This document shows positions 7,301-15,829 of a DNA stretch of 34,432 nt, piece by piece. Every line of letters starts with the position of its first letter. The stretch's first letter is position 1. The notes beneath the pieces are model-generated. The model was not told where the DNA came from. It saw only the letters and a list, made by a program, of their open reading frames with translations, and did not search any database. Position numbers and translations under genes: made by a program. Origin of the DNA: Paludibacter propionicigenes (GTDB taxonomy: Bacteria > Bacteroidota > Bacteroidia > Bacteroidales > JAFGXI01); contig DYMG01000009.1 of NCBI GenBank assembly GCA_020721655.1, positions 16,825 through 51,256 of the forward strand. Reading direction: 5' to 3'.

Positions 7301-9996
7301 CATTCTGTACTGGAAACTCTACAACTTTAGATGCAGGCTCTGGATATACTAGTTATACTTGGTCTCCTGCAGGAAACACGCAAACAATTTCGGCAAATAC
7401 AACAGGCACCTACGCTGTTACAGTAGTAAATAATAACGGCTGCACAGGCTCAACATCGGTAAACGTTTCGGAAGCATCAAGTTTGTCGCCTATAATTTCG
7501 GGCAATTTATCAATTTGTTCTGGAGTTGCAACCACATTAGATGCAGGTGCTGGCTATTTTAGCTACATTTGGTCACCTGCAGGAAATACACAAACAATTT
7601 CTGCAACAACATCGGGAACTTACTCTGTAACAGTTAGCGATGCAAGTGGTTGTACCGGTACCGACCAAGTTACAGTAACCGCCAACTCAAACCCAACACC
7701 AACAATAGCCGGTTCTCTTACATTTTGCACAGGTGGTTCAACAATTTTAGATGTGGGTTCTGGATATGCAAATTATGCTTGGACACCATCTTATTCTACA
7801 CAAACAATAAATGTTAACACCGCAGGAACTTACACCGTAACAGTTACTGATAACAATGGTTGCACAGGCTCAACATCGGCAAACGTAACTATAAGTTCAG
7901 GTTTAACACCATCAATAACAGGAATTTTATCAATTTGCTCTGGCTCATCAACAACTTTAGATGCAGGTGCTGGTTATTTTAGCTACGTTTGGTCTCCTAC
8001 AGGAAACACGCAAACAATTTCCGCAACAACATCTGGTACATACGCTGTAACAGTTAGCGATGCAAGTGGTTGTACCGGTACCGACCAAGTTACAGTTAAT
8101 GTTAGCACAAACCCAATTCCAAACATAACAGGAACACTTTCTGTTTGTGAAGGAAACACTTCTGTTTTAGATGCAGGCTCTGGTTTTTCAACATATTTAT
8201 GGAATCAAGGCGGAGTTTCTACACAAACAATAACTGCAAACACAAGTGGTACTTATGCTGTAACAGTAACCAATGCCGACGGTTGTACAGGCACCGACCA
8301 AGTTACATTTACAATAAATAATAATCCAACTCCTGTAATTTCTGGAAATCTTGTAATTTGTCAAGGAAATTCAACCATTTTAGATGCCGGTATAGGATAC
8401 TCAATTTACTTATGGTCAACCGGGGAAAATTCACAATCAATAAATGTATCAACAGCAAGCAATTACTCAGTAACAGTTACTAATTCAACTGGTTGTACAG
8501 GAACAGCTAATGTTAATGTTACAGTTGTAAACGGAATTACAGTAAATATTTCTGGCGACCTATCTATTTGTGCGGGAGAAACAACAATTTTAGATGCTGG
8601 TTCAGGTTTTGCAAATTATATTTGGAACACGTCTGCTACATCGCAAACCATAGATGTTACAACATCGGGAAATTATAGTGTAACAGTTAGCGATAACAAT
8701 GGTTGCTCGGCAACCGATGCTGTTACTGTAGATGTAAGCAGTTTAACATTAATTACAAGTGGCGATAAACTAATTTGTGATGGTGAAACAACTACAATAT
8801 CAGCAGCTCTATCTGGCGGAGGAGTAGCTCCTTACACATACACTTGGAATACTGGCGAAACAACTTCAGATATTACAGTAAGTCCAACCTCAGAAACAAT
8901 TTATACTGTTTTTGTTACCGATGCTATGGGTTGTAAAAGCAACACAGAAATAGTTACAATTTCTATTATACCTAAAGTACATTTAGAAATATTTGCAAAT
9001 AACGACACTGTTTGCCCCGGAGACCCAGTACTAATTACCAGTTTAGTAACAAACGGACGACCTCCATATACAATAACAAACGAACAAGGAAATATTGTAT
9101 CTGTAAATAATCCTGTTTATCCATTTCAATCAGAAAGTTATAGTTACACAGTTACTGATGGTTGTAATTCTATTGATAACGCCATAATTACAATTTACAC
9201 ATACCCTGTTCCTCCTTTAAATATACAAGCAGATGTTTTATATGGTTGCGAACCGCTTTTAGTAAACTTTTTAGTACCAGAAAGCTCTAATAATTACATT
9301 TACCAATGGTCATTTATTGGGAACAATACTAACGATGCGTCTTATGGAGCAACAACAACACACGTTTTCGAAAATTATGGAATATATGATGTTGCAGTTT
9401 CTGTAGTTTCTGACGATGGTTGTAAAAACTCTTTGGTTGTAACCGATTTAATTAATGTTTACCGAAAACCCGAAGCTCACTTTGCAACAAACCCACAAAC
9501 AGTATCAATAATAAATCCGCAAATAAACTTTACAAATTTAAGTCAGTGGGCAAATTCTTATGTATGGTCTTTTGGCGATGGTGATAGTTCAAATATTGTA
9601 AATCCATACCACAATTATTCTGAAATAAACACTTATATAGTTCAGTTAATAGCAATAACCGACCAAGGTTGTTTAGATTCTGTTTTCCAAACAGTTGAAA
9701 TTGTTGAAGAACCTACAATTTATGTACCTTCCGCTTTTTCTCCTGATGGAGACAACATTAACGATTTCTTCGAAATTAAAGCTAACGGTATGGATTTAGA
9801 CAACTTTAACGTTAAAGTTTACGACCGCTGGGGCGAAATAATTTTTGAAAGCTCCGATTTATACAAAAGTTGGGACGGTAAAGCTAAAAACAATTTAAAA
9901 TTTGTTGAAATTGGTAGCTATATTTGGCTTGTTACAGTTAAAGATAACAACGGAATTGAATTTCAAAAATCGGGAACGGTTACAGTTATTAGGTAA
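4381..9996 (+). CDS. Giant T9SS type B-sorted repeat surface protein (adhesin-like)
   Basis: An 1871 aa secreted protein. In order: a signal peptide (1-18); an N-terminal 'NKGQ' region (about 25-265, NFIENKGQFDGRNW) like that heading many large Bacteroidota cell-surface proteins; a possible beta-propeller-like stretch (about 270-620, repeated GNAYVIGG/GNVYAGSGN patterns); a Cys-rich segment (about 620-800); an SprB-like repeat (about 805-880); eight immunoglobulin-like repeats of about 70 residues (about 965-1531, core pattern C-x-G-x-x-T-x-L-D-A-G...Y-x-W...V-T-V-x-D-x-x-G-C); PKD-type domains (about 1620-1780, WSFGDGDSSN); and a C-terminal gliding-motility/CHU_C type B sorting domain (about 1780-1871, VPSAFSPDGDNINDFFEI, YDRWGEIIFES). 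It should be exported by Sec, moved across the outer membrane by T9SS and surface-attached. Adhesion or gliding is inferred; no catalytic domain was recognised. The T9SS plug gene lies just downstream but beyond a terminator. Confidence 0.9.
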   Translation: MRLLIFALFLISTFANSQTSWTNNFNKELNFIENKGQFDGRNWQKSSKIEYAIDANTFYVFFTKEGLSYRFDKIIRNPNRDKSVTDSPKRTNISELVNVSWLGANKNVEIVAENLNSGNYYSYAIKNFETKEVRNENYVNGYKKLTYKNLYNNIDVEYTIHPKEGIKYSIILHPGADISQIKMKYTSNHTKIGSENITFGLNEIEEFTIKTSLGEITEHKPFTFYNNTNSEIKSKFKFENNILSFDLENYNKTKTVVIDPWIVSASFNSSTAVWEVETDGSGNAYVIGGETPMKLQKYNSAGTLQWTYTTPWDTASVWLGTLATDAGGTSFITSGTKPEMERISSAGAMVWHHGAGLFDTDEYWSITFNCDKTKLIVGGTSAPNPIGNYYATIFDIDPANGNLLGNVTLATTNISGFSIPPVTPVEVRSISSSADAKYIFLTHEEVGAINQNIGSCPYDVPVFQVSNDAVLGYKCENYLPATQNGGGLKALIANDNFFYTHTGDEIRKWDLNNGALLTTVALPGGNSSSSFGIVVHNSGLAVDASGNVYAGSGNKVVKFDANLNILQQANTTFTVYDVSVNNNGEVIACGAQADNQSTNRNGRIEAINMSAAAQFTLVCCDVNICPVDPVCDDDAPFNIGVSSPGGTFSGPGITDATNGTFNPSIAGVGTHTITYTKPCGSETIEIIVSACDPIEVCTDGTNYIASGGTGTLTWSDWETFSYSIANEQECIDCPTTTPQYMLGFYTGCSSSTCSGTDWVQIGTGTTLNPSVINSWPIMVSDGTTQVTYNNATEIPSCSPCTAPTLSEIHVNVTCSGGNDGSINLTVTPGSGSSYTYNWSGPSGFHSTSEDVSTLISGSYSVTVTDAGNSACTATLTVTINNGATTDNASFTFNDYCFGTTNSATITGTTGGTFSFNPTPTNGETINATTGAITGGIAGNTYTIEYTTAGTCPASSTQTVTVNSNPTPTITGSLTFCTGNSTTLDAGSGYTSYTWSPAGNTQTISANTTGTYAVTVVNNNGCTGSTSVNVSEASSLSPIISGNLSICSGVATTLDAGAGYFSYIWSPAGNTQTISATTSGTYSVTVSDASGCTGTDQVTVTANSNPTPTIAGSLTFCTGGSTILDVGSGYANYAWTPSYSTQTINVNTAGTYTVTVTDNNGCTGSTSANVTISSGLTPSITGILSICSGSSTTLDAGAGYFSYVWSPTGNTQTISATTSGTYAVTVSDASGCTGTDQVTVNVSTNPIPNITGTLSVCEGNTSVLDAGSGFSTYLWNQGGVSTQTITANTSGTYAVTVTNADGCTGTDQVTFTINNNPTPVISGNLVICQGNSTILDAGIGYSIYLWSTGENSQSINVSTASNYSVTVTNSTGCTGTANVNVTVVNGITVNISGDLSICAGETTILDAGSGFANYIWNTSATSQTIDVTTSGNYSVTVSDNNGCSATDAVTVDVSSLTLITSGDKLICDGETTTISAALSGGGVAPYTYTWNTGETTSDITVSPTSETIYTVFVTDAMGCKSNTEIVTISIIPKVHLEIFANNDTVCPGDPVLITSLVTNGRPPYTITNEQGNIVSVNNPVYPFQSESYSYTVTDGCNSIDNAIITIYTYPVPPLNIQADVLYGCEPLLVNFLVPESSNNYIYQWSFIGNNTNDASYGATTTHVFENYGIYDVAVSVVSDDGCKNSLVVTDLINVYRKPEAHFATNPQTVSIINPQINFTNLSQWANSYVWSFGDGDSSNIVNPYHNYSEINTYIVQLIAITDQGCLDSVFQTVEIVEEPTIYVPSAFSPDGDNINDFFEIKANGMDLDNFNVKVYDRWGEIIFESSDLYKSWDGKAKNNLKFVEIGSYIWLVTVKDNNGIEFQKSGTVTVIR
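7273..8973 (+). repeat. Eight tandem Ig-like repeat units inside the surface protein gene
   Basis: Units begin at 7273, 7486, 7693, 7906, 8113, 8326, 8536 and 8743; the last is longer and divergent. The first four form two 420-bp higher-order copies (7273-7692 and 7693-8112): unit 2 closely matches unit 4, and unit 1 matches unit 3 less closely. Positions 7625-7676 and 8045-8096 are identical over 52 bp, which points to fairly recent duplication or gene conversion of a two-domain block. Confidence 0.9.
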
Positions 9997-10020
9997 AATA
10001 AATGTCATTTTTAAATAAAA

Positions 10021-10055
10021 AAACTCTCAATAAATTAAATTGAGAGTTTTTTTTT
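10021..10055. terminator. Terminator between surface protein and DUF5103 genes
   Basis: AAACTCTCAAT (10021-10031) pairs perfectly with ATTGAGAGTTT (10039-10049), loop of 7, followed by a run of T to 10055. It lies about 25 bp after the TAA of the large surface gene. An A run before the 5' arm means it could also work on the other strand. Confidence 0.85.
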
Positions 10056-10097
10056 CGACATTTGTTTCATACTTTTATTTTACACATTTTGTATTAT

Positions 10098-11366
10098 ATG
10101 AAAACATTTTTAATATTTCTTTCATTTATATATTTCACATCAGTATTATCTCAAGAAACAGAAATATGCTACACCGACTATATTTACAAAGATAGTATAA
10201 TGACTGTTCAAATATACAGGGAAGGTTGGGATCTATCATACCCAGCAATAAAATTAAATAGCGACGAAAAATTAACACTCTCATTTGATTGTATTGGAAA
10301 TGAAACCAACGACTATTACTACAAACTTATACATTGCACATACGACTGGAAACCCTCAGATTTAATGACAATGGAATACATAAACGGCATATCAGAAAAT
10401 CCAATAACGAATTATAATTTTTCGTTCAATACAGTTGTAAATTACACACATTACGAAGTAAATTTTCCCGAAAATGGTGTAGAAATTACAAAATCTGGAA
10501 ACTATATAATTCTTGTTTACCAAGATAACGACGAAAAAAACATTGTTCTAACAAAACAATTTATTGTTTTTGAACCATTAGCACCCATAACTGCACAAAT
10601 AAACAAATCGTCCGATATAAACCTAATAAAATCGCACCAAGAAGTAGATTTTACAATATCAGCAAACAGTATTCCACTTAACGATGCCTATACCGAAATA
10701 AAACCTGTTATACTTCAAAATGGCTTTTGGAACACAGCAATAAATAATTTAACTCCAAATATGGTAAAAGACAAAGAAATAATATACCAATTTAACAGCG
10801 ATTGTATTTTTGCAGGAGGAAGCGAATTTAGAAACTTTGATGCAAAAGATTTAAAATATCAATCTCAAAACATTAGAGAAATAATATTTGAGACACCATA
10901 TTACCACATAAAACTTTACAACGACGACGACCGACGTTTTAAAATTTACAAACAAAATGACGATTTAAACGGAAAGTATTTAGTAAAAGCAAACAGTCGA
11001 GCAAATAGCCAAACAGAAGCAGATTATATAAATGTGTATTTTACATTACCAATGCCCACACCAATTCAAAAAGGCAGTTTATATATTTTCGGACAGCTCT
11101 CAAACAACCAACTATCCGAAAAAAACAAAATGATTTATAATTACAACACTCATTCATACCAACTTAGACTAATGCTAAAACAAGGCTACTACAACTATCA
11201 ATACATTTTACTTAACGACGACAACCCAAAACCCGACAATACTTTTATTGAAGGCTCGCATTTAGAAACAGAAAACGACTATTTAATAATAGTTTATTAC
11301 CACGCTTTTTCATCATCTTACGACCGAATTATTGGATACACCGTAGTAAATAGTTTTAATAAATAA
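10098..11366 (+). CDS. Type IX secretion system plug protein (DUF5103 family)
   Basis: The protein has a signal peptide (MKTFLIFLSFIYFTSVLSQ) and then the DUF5103 layout: an N-terminal beta domain with the recognisable stretch YREGWDLSYPAIKLNSDEKL, then YYYKLIHCTYDWKPSDL, and a C-terminal domain ending in GYYNYQYILL and a tail with HAFSSSYDRIIGY. In flavobacteria a protein of this family plugs the periplasmic side of the SprA translocon pore when PorV and cargo are absent. The frame stays open upstream to an ATG at 10062, but that adds 12 residues ahead of a perfect signal peptide, so the ATG at 10098 (423 aa product) is preferred. Placement after a T9SS cargo gene fits the function, although a terminator separates the two. 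No other T9SS machinery genes are in the window. Confidence 0.85.
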   Translation: MKTFLIFLSFIYFTSVLSQETEICYTDYIYKDSIMTVQIYREGWDLSYPAIKLNSDEKLTLSFDCIGNETNDYYYKLIHCTYDWKPSDLMTMEYINGISENPITNYNFSFNTVVNYTHYEVNFPENGVEITKSGNYIILVYQDNDEKNIVLTKQFIVFEPLAPITAQINKSSDINLIKSHQEVDFTISANSIPLNDAYTEIKPVILQNGFWNTAINNLTPNMVKDKEIIYQFNSDCIFAGGSEFRNFDAKDLKYQSQNIREIIFETPYYHIKLYNDDDRRFKIYKQNDDLNGKYLVKANSRANSQTEADYINVYFTLPMPTPIQKGSLYIFGQLSNNQLSEKNKMIYNYNTHSYQLRLMLKQGYYNYQYILLNDDNPKPDNTFIEGSHLETENDYLIIVYYHAFSSSYDRIIGYTVVNSFNK

Positions 11367-11488
11367 AAATTCACATATATACATAACTTATTTACAGTCA
11401 TTTCCATTACACATAAGAAACCTTATTTAAAACAAAACTAAATTACCAACTAATATTAAAAAACATTAAAAAATATATATAACATTTT

Positions 11489-11496
11489 TATTTTTG
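11489..11496 (+). promoter_or_regulatory. -7 box of the rnf operon promoter
   Basis: TATTTTTG fits TAnnTTTG and lies 22 bp before the GTG start at 11519. The 150 bp upstream is A/T-rich with no clear -33 TTTG. This is the only promoter-like site found ahead of the seven-gene run. Confidence 0.45.
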
Positions 11497-11518
11497 TGAA
11501 TTATTTTTTAATAAAAAA

Positions 11519-11938
11519 GTGGCAAAAAAAGAAGTATCTCATAGCGGAATTGTTCAAGAAATAACTAGCGATGGTAAAGTAAAAGTTAGTATAATATCTA
11601 AAGCAAATTGCTTATCTTGTCAATTAAACAAATCTTGTAGTGCCTCCGATTTAAAAGAAAAAATTATTGATATAGATTATTACGGAGGAATTTTAAAAAT
11701 TGGAGAAATAGTTGACGTATCGCTAAAAGAAACAGCAGGGTTTAAAGCCCTGTTTTTAGGCTATATTTTGCCATTTCTAATATTATTTTTCACAATGATA
11801 ACATTAACAAATCTATCATCAAACGAATTGTTAGTAGGAATGTTGTCATTATCAACACTAATACCTTATTATTTTGCACTTTACTTATTAAAAAATATCA
11901 TAAAAAAAGAATTTTCATTTTTCGTACATAAACAATAA
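11519..11938 (+). CDS. RseC/MucC-like membrane protein at head of rnf operon
   Basis: A 139 aa protein starting at GTG. A small N-terminal beta domain carries the cluster Cys31-x2-Cys34-x5-Cys40 (NCLSCQLNKSC), followed by two membrane helices (about 74-95 and 103-124) and a short basic tail. This is the RseC/MucC architecture. RseC-type genes are often linked to rnf genes, and in enterobacteria RseC takes part with Rnf in keeping the SoxR iron-sulfur cluster reduced. Whether a SoxR target exists here is unknown. Its stop is 7 bp before rnfB, so it is the first gene of the operon. The Cys set suggests redox or metal binding, probably assisting Rnf assembly or maturation (inference). Confidence 0.8.
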   Translation: MAKKEVSHSGIVQEITSDGKVKVSIISKANCLSCQLNKSCSASDLKEKIIDIDYYGGILKIGEIVDVSLKETAGFKALFLGYILPFLILFFTMITLTNLSSNELLVGMLSLSTLIPYYFALYLLKNIIKKEFSFFVHKQ

Positions 11939-11945
11939 TTTTAAT

Positions 11946-12836
11946 ATGAACGACGTAATTTTATACACATTAATTACTCTTGGAGGTATTGGAGCCTTAT
12001 CGTCAATTATTCTCTTTTTTGTAGCCCAAAAATTTAAAGTAATTGAAGACCCCCGAATTGACTTAGTTGAAGAGGTATTACCACTTGCAAATTGTGGAGG
12101 TTGCGGTTATCCAGGTTGCAGAAATTTTGCCGATGCCTGTGTTAAAGCCGAAGATTTAAACTCGCTTTATTGTCCTGTTGGCGGAAACGAAACAATGTCT
12201 AAAGTAGCAAGTGTTTTGGGGCAAACTGTTGAAGGTAAAGAGCCTCAAGTTGCTGTATTGCTATGTAATGGCTCAAATGCAAACCGAAAACACACAAGTA
12301 TTTTTGATAGTGCAGCAAATTGTACTATTGCAGCAAACACTTATGGTGGAGAAACAGAATGTACACACGGTTGTTTAGGCTTAGGTGAATGCGTTGATGC
12401 TTGTAATTTTAATGCAATGTATATGGATCCAGTAACAGGCTTGCCTGTAGTTATTGAAGATAACTGTACCGCTTGTGGAGCCTGCGTTAAAGCATGTCCA
12501 AAAAATCTTTTTGAACTAAGAAACAAAGGCAAAAAAAGCCGTAGAATTTATGTTGCTTGTATGAACACCGACAAAGGTGCACCTGCTAAAAAAGCCTGCG
12601 ACACAGCTTGTATTGGCTGTAGCTTATGCTTTAAAGCTTGTAAGTACGACGCAATAACAATGGCAAATAACAAAGCCTACATAGACTATAACAAATGCGT
12701 TTTATGTCGTGCCTGCGTAGAAGTTTGTCCAACAAATGCAATTCACGAACTTAATTTTCCTCCACGCAAAGTAAAACCAGCAAAAGAAGAAGTAGCTAAC
12801 GAACCAAGTACAGAAGTAAAATCTGAAAACCAATAA
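11946..12836 (+). CDS. rnfB: Rnf complex subunit B (iron-sulfur ferredoxin-accepting subunit)
   Basis: Electron-input subunit of ferredoxin:NAD+ oxidoreductase. The 296 aa protein has an N-terminal membrane anchor (about 5-28) and the RnfB-specific [4Fe-4S] domain with Cys50, Cys53, Cys58 and Cys76 (NCGGCGYPGC ... YCPVGG). A Cys-rich ferredoxin-like region follows, with sets around CTHGCLGLGECVDAC, CTACGACVKACP, CIGCSLCFKAC and CVLCRACVEVCP, so several further [4Fe-4S] clusters are expected. A charged tail (KVKPAKEEVANE) ends the protein. It is second in the operon; rnfC begins 52 bp later. Having B before C, with order B-C-D-G-E-A, is the common Bacteroidota arrangement, whereas clostridial operons put B last. 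Confidence 0.97.
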   Translation: MNDVILYTLITLGGIGALSSIILFFVAQKFKVIEDPRIDLVEEVLPLANCGGCGYPGCRNFADACVKAEDLNSLYCPVGGNETMSKVASVLGQTVEGKEPQVAVLLCNGSNANRKHTSIFDSAANCTIAANTYGGETECTHGCLGLGECVDACNFNAMYMDPVTGLPVVIEDNCTACGACVKACPKNLFELRNKGKKSRRIYVACMNTDKGAPAKKACDTACIGCSLCFKACKYDAITMANNKAYIDYNKCVLCRACVEVCPTNAIHELNFPPRKVKPAKEEVANEPSTEVKSENQ

Positions 12837-12888
12837 GAGAAATGAAAATAGAAATCGCAAATATAAGTTTAACATTAAAATATTTGGT

Positions 12889-14223
12889 ATGTTAAAAACA
12901 TTTCCAGTAGGCGGAGTACATCCATCGGAAAACAAATTTTCTGCCGGCAAAAAAATAGAAACATTACCACTTCCAAAAAGTGTAACAATACCAGCCGGAC
13001 AGCATATTGGAGCACCAACTCAAATTCTTGTAAAAAAAGGAGATGCAGTAAAAGTTGGACAAATAATAGCTAAAGCAGGAGGTTTTGTTTCAGCAAATAT
13101 CCATTCATCTGTTTCAGGAAAAGTATCTAAAGTTGACGATATTTTTGACAGCTCGGGTTACAGAAGACCATCGGTAGTAATTGAAGTAGAAGGCGACGAA
13201 TGGCTCGAAGATATTGACAGAAGCGAAAATTTAAAAACAGAAATAACCCTTTCTAAAGAAGAAATAATAAAAAAAATTTCAGAAATGGGAATAGTTGGGT
13301 TAGGCGGAGCAACATTCCCCACCCACGTAAAACTTTCAATTCCTGATGGTAAAAAGGTCGGAAATTTACTAATTAATGCAGTAGAATGCGAACCGTATTT
13401 AACCGCCGACCACCAACTTATGATGGAAAAAGCCGATGAAATACTGGTAGGAACTACTATATTAATGAAAGCACTAAATGTAAACAAAGCATACATTGGA
13501 ATTGAAAACAATAAACCCGATGCTATTTCACATTTATCTGAAAAATCGAAAAATTATAAAGGTATAGAGGTTGTTGCTCTAAAAGTTCAATACCCACAAG
13601 GAGGCGAAAAACAACTTATAAAAGCTGTTTTAAATAGAGAAGTGCCATCTGGAGGCTTACCATTAGACGTTGGTTGCGTTGTGCAAAATGTTGGAACCGC
13701 ATTTGCCATTTACGAAGCAGTTCAAAAAAACAAACCTTTATTTGAAAGAATTGTAACTGTTACAGGTAAATCGGTAAACAAACCATCTAATTTTTTGGTA
13801 AGAATAGGCACATCAACAGATACTTTAATTGAAGCAGCAGGTGGATTGCACGAAAATTCAGGAAAAGTAGTTAGCGGTGGACCAATGATGGGAAAAGCAT
13901 TGTCAAGAACAGATGTGCCAATAACAAAAGGAAGTTCCGGAGTTCTCATTTTTAAAGAAGAAGAATCTAAACGCGATGAAATAAAACCTTGCATTAGATG
14001 TGCAAAATGCGTTTCGGTTTGCCCTATGGGTTTAGAACCTTATTTACTTATGACAGTAAGTAAATCGCAAAATTACGAAAGAGTTGAAAGCGAACGAGCT
14101 TTAGATTGTATAGAATGTGGCTCTTGTAGCTATACTTGTCCATCTAGCCGTCCACTATTAGACTACATTCGTTTGGGAAAATCAGAAGTAACAAAAATAA
14201 TAAGATCTAGAAATCAGAAATAA
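12889..14223 (+). CDS. rnfC: Rnf complex subunit C (NADH/FMN and iron-sulfur subunit)
   Basis: A 444 aa soluble, membrane-associated subunit that passes electrons to NAD+. It opens with the RnfC barrel-sandwich region (about 1-110, starting MLKTFPVGGVHPSENKFS). The glycine-rich GIVGLGGATFPTHVK and INAVECEPYLTADHQLM form the NADH/FMN-binding Rossmann-like part shared with complex I NuoF. Two [4Fe-4S] motifs close the protein: CIRCAKCVSVCP and CIECGSCSYTCP. The length is that of the short form, without the long Lys/Ala-rich tail of gammaproteobacterial RnfC. Its TAA (14221-14223) shares its last base with the rnfD ATG, implying translational coupling. Confidence 0.97.
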   Translation: MLKTFPVGGVHPSENKFSAGKKIETLPLPKSVTIPAGQHIGAPTQILVKKGDAVKVGQIIAKAGGFVSANIHSSVSGKVSKVDDIFDSSGYRRPSVVIEVEGDEWLEDIDRSENLKTEITLSKEEIIKKISEMGIVGLGGATFPTHVKLSIPDGKKVGNLLINAVECEPYLTADHQLMMEKADEILVGTTILMKALNVNKAYIGIENNKPDAISHLSEKSKNYKGIEVVALKVQYPQGGEKQLIKAVLNREVPSGGLPLDVGCVVQNVGTAFAIYEAVQKNKPLFERIVTVTGKSVNKPSNFLVRIGTSTDTLIEAAGGLHENSGKVVSGGPMMGKALSRTDVPITKGSSGVLIFKEEESKRDEIKPCIRCAKCVSVCPMGLEPYLLMTVSKSQNYERVESERALDCIECGSCSYTCPSSRPLLDYIRLGKSEVTKIIRSRNQK

Positions 14224-15218
14224 TGAGCAAATTACTATCAGTATCATTATCACCGCACGTTCATAGCGGCAATTCCGTAAAAAAAGAAATGTACGGAGTT
14301 ATTATAGCAATGATTCCTGCAATGTTAGTAGGATTCTATGCTTTTGGCTTAGATGCAGTTAGAGTAACAGCTATTTCAGTAATAGCCGCAGTTGGTTTTG
14401 AATATTTAATTCAAAAATTTTTACTGAAAATTGAACCAACCGTTACCGATGGCTCTGCAATAATAACAGGAATGCTTTTCGCATTTAATATGCCAAGCAA
14501 TTTACCAATTTGGATTATTTTAATTGGTATTTTAGTTTCTATTGGCGTAGCAAAATTGTCGTTTGGCGGATTGGGTCAAAATCCTTTTAACCCGGCTCTT
14601 GTAGGTAGGGTATTCTTACTCATTTCATTTCCTGTACAAATGACAACTTGGCCTAAAGTTAATCCGATGAATTTTTCTATGGTAGATGCCGAAACTGCTG
14701 CAACACCTTTGGCATTGGTAAAAGAAGGACTAAAAAATGGTGATAATTTATCAGATTTAATGGGTAAAATACCATCGTTTACCGATATGTTTTTAGGAAT
14801 TATGGGCGGTTCTATCGGCGAAATATCTGCAATAGCAATACTCCTTGGAGGAATTTATATGCTTTGGAAAAAAATAATTTCGTGGCATATACCAGTTTCA
14901 ATGCTTGGAACAATTGCAATTATTGCAGCCATTTTACACTATGTAAACCCGCAAGCGTACGCTGGTGCCGACTTTCATTTACTTACAGGAGGAGCAATGC
15001 TTGGTGCTGTTTTTATGGCTACAGATATGGTAACATCTCCAATGACACACAAAGGAATGCTTATATTTGGTTTCGGAATAGGTTTGCTTACAATCCTAAT
15101 TAGAGTATTTGGAGCATATCCGGAAGGAGTTTCTTTTGCAATATTAATTATGAACGCATTTGTACCAATTATCAATACTTATGTTAAACCTAAAAGATTT
15201 GGGGAGGTAAAAAAATAA
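14223..15218 (+). CDS. rnfD: Rnf complex subunit D (membrane flavoprotein)
   Basis: A 331 aa polytopic membrane subunit, homologous to NqrB, with many hydrophobic helices. The flavinylation motif is seen as D-A-E-T-A-A-T-P-L-A, with Thr161 the expected site of covalent FMN attachment by ApbE. Other family signatures are the N-terminal SPHVHSGNSVKKEMYGVI, GGLGQNPFNPALVGRVFLL, and MATDMVTSPMTHKGMLIFG near the end. No apbE lies in the window. It overlaps rnfC and rnfG by one base at each end. Its role is electron transfer through the membrane coupled to ion (H+ or Na+) translocation; which ion cannot be told from the sequence here. Confidence 0.96.
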   Translation: MSKLLSVSLSPHVHSGNSVKKEMYGVIIAMIPAMLVGFYAFGLDAVRVTAISVIAAVGFEYLIQKFLLKIEPTVTDGSAIITGMLFAFNMPSNLPIWIILIGILVSIGVAKLSFGGLGQNPFNPALVGRVFLLISFPVQMTTWPKVNPMNFSMVDAETAATPLALVKEGLKNGDNLSDLMGKIPSFTDMFLGIMGGSIGEISAIAILLGGIYMLWKKIISWHIPVSMLGTIAIIAAILHYVNPQAYAGADFHLLTGGAMLGAVFMATDMVTSPMTHKGMLIFGFGIGLLTILIRVFGAYPEGVSFAILIMNAFVPIINTYVKPKRFGEVKK

Positions 15219-15829
15219 TGGCAAAAAAATTAGAATCTACATTTACCAATATGGTAATTGTTTTAACAGTTATTTCTTTAGTAGCTGCATATTCGCTTGG
15301 TTCTGTGTATAATATAACAAAAGACCCAATAGAAAAAGCCGATTTAAAAAAGAAATTAGATGCAATATCCTTAGTTGCTCCAGAATTTAATAACAACCCA
15401 AATGCAGAAATGTATAAAGTTGCAGCAGTAAACCCATCTCCCGGATTAGATTCTTTAGAATTTTACCCTGCAAAAAAAGATGGAAAATTAGTTGGATATG
15501 CCGTAAAATCGTACACAATGAAAGGATTTAGCGGACTAATTGAAGTTATGGTTGGATTTAAAGTTGATGGCACAATTAACAATTATAGCGTACTTAAACA
15601 CGCAGAAACACCCGGATTAGGAACGAAAATGGGCGAATGGTTTAATAATACTGCTAAGCCAAAACAATGTATTATCGATAAAAATCCGGCAAACATAAAA
15701 CTAAAAGTAAGTAAAGATGGTGGTGATATTGATGCTATTACGGCTGCAACAATTTCATCGAGAGCATTTTTAGATGCAATAGATAGAGCATATAAAACAC
15801 TACAAGAAGGAGGAAAAAAAGATGAATAA
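15218..15829 (+). CDS. rnfG: Rnf complex subunit G (FMN-binding)
   Basis: A 203 aa protein with one N-terminal membrane helix (about 11-32) and an extracytoplasmic FMN-binding domain. [17 protein letters not shown] and [13 protein letters not shown] are typical of RnfG/NqrC. The attachment motif reads D-A-I-T-A-A-T, with Thr178 the expected phosphoester-linked FMN site, the same TAAT form as in the RnfD here. The start overlaps the rnfD stop by one base, and the last 8 bases overlap the start of rnfE. Confidence 0.95.
   Translation: MAKKLESTFTNMVIVLTVISLVAAYSLGSVYNITKDPIEKADLKKKLDAISLVAPEFNNNPNAEMYKVAAVNPSPGLDSLEFYPAKKDGKLVGYAVKSYTMKGFSGLIEVMVGFKVDGTINNYSVLKHAETPGLGTKMGEWFNNTAKPKQCIIDKNPANIKLKVSKDGGDIDAITAATISSRAFLDAIDRAYKTLQEGGKKDE

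Noticed and set aside
7273-8973. Regular repeats that might suggest a CRISPR or other non-coding array.
   Set aside because: The unit is about 210 bp, stays in one open frame, and encodes Ig-like domains; there are no short identical repeats with unique spacers.
10062-10097. N-terminal extension of the DUF5103 protein from an earlier ATG.
   Set aside because: It would place 12 residues before a textbook signal peptide, and it overlaps the region just after a terminator. The ATG at 10098 is better.
12842-12895. A 17-codon frame between rnfB and rnfC (starting MKIEIANISL).
   Set aside because: Very short, overlaps the rnfC start, and has no recognisable content; likely chance in AT-rich DNA.
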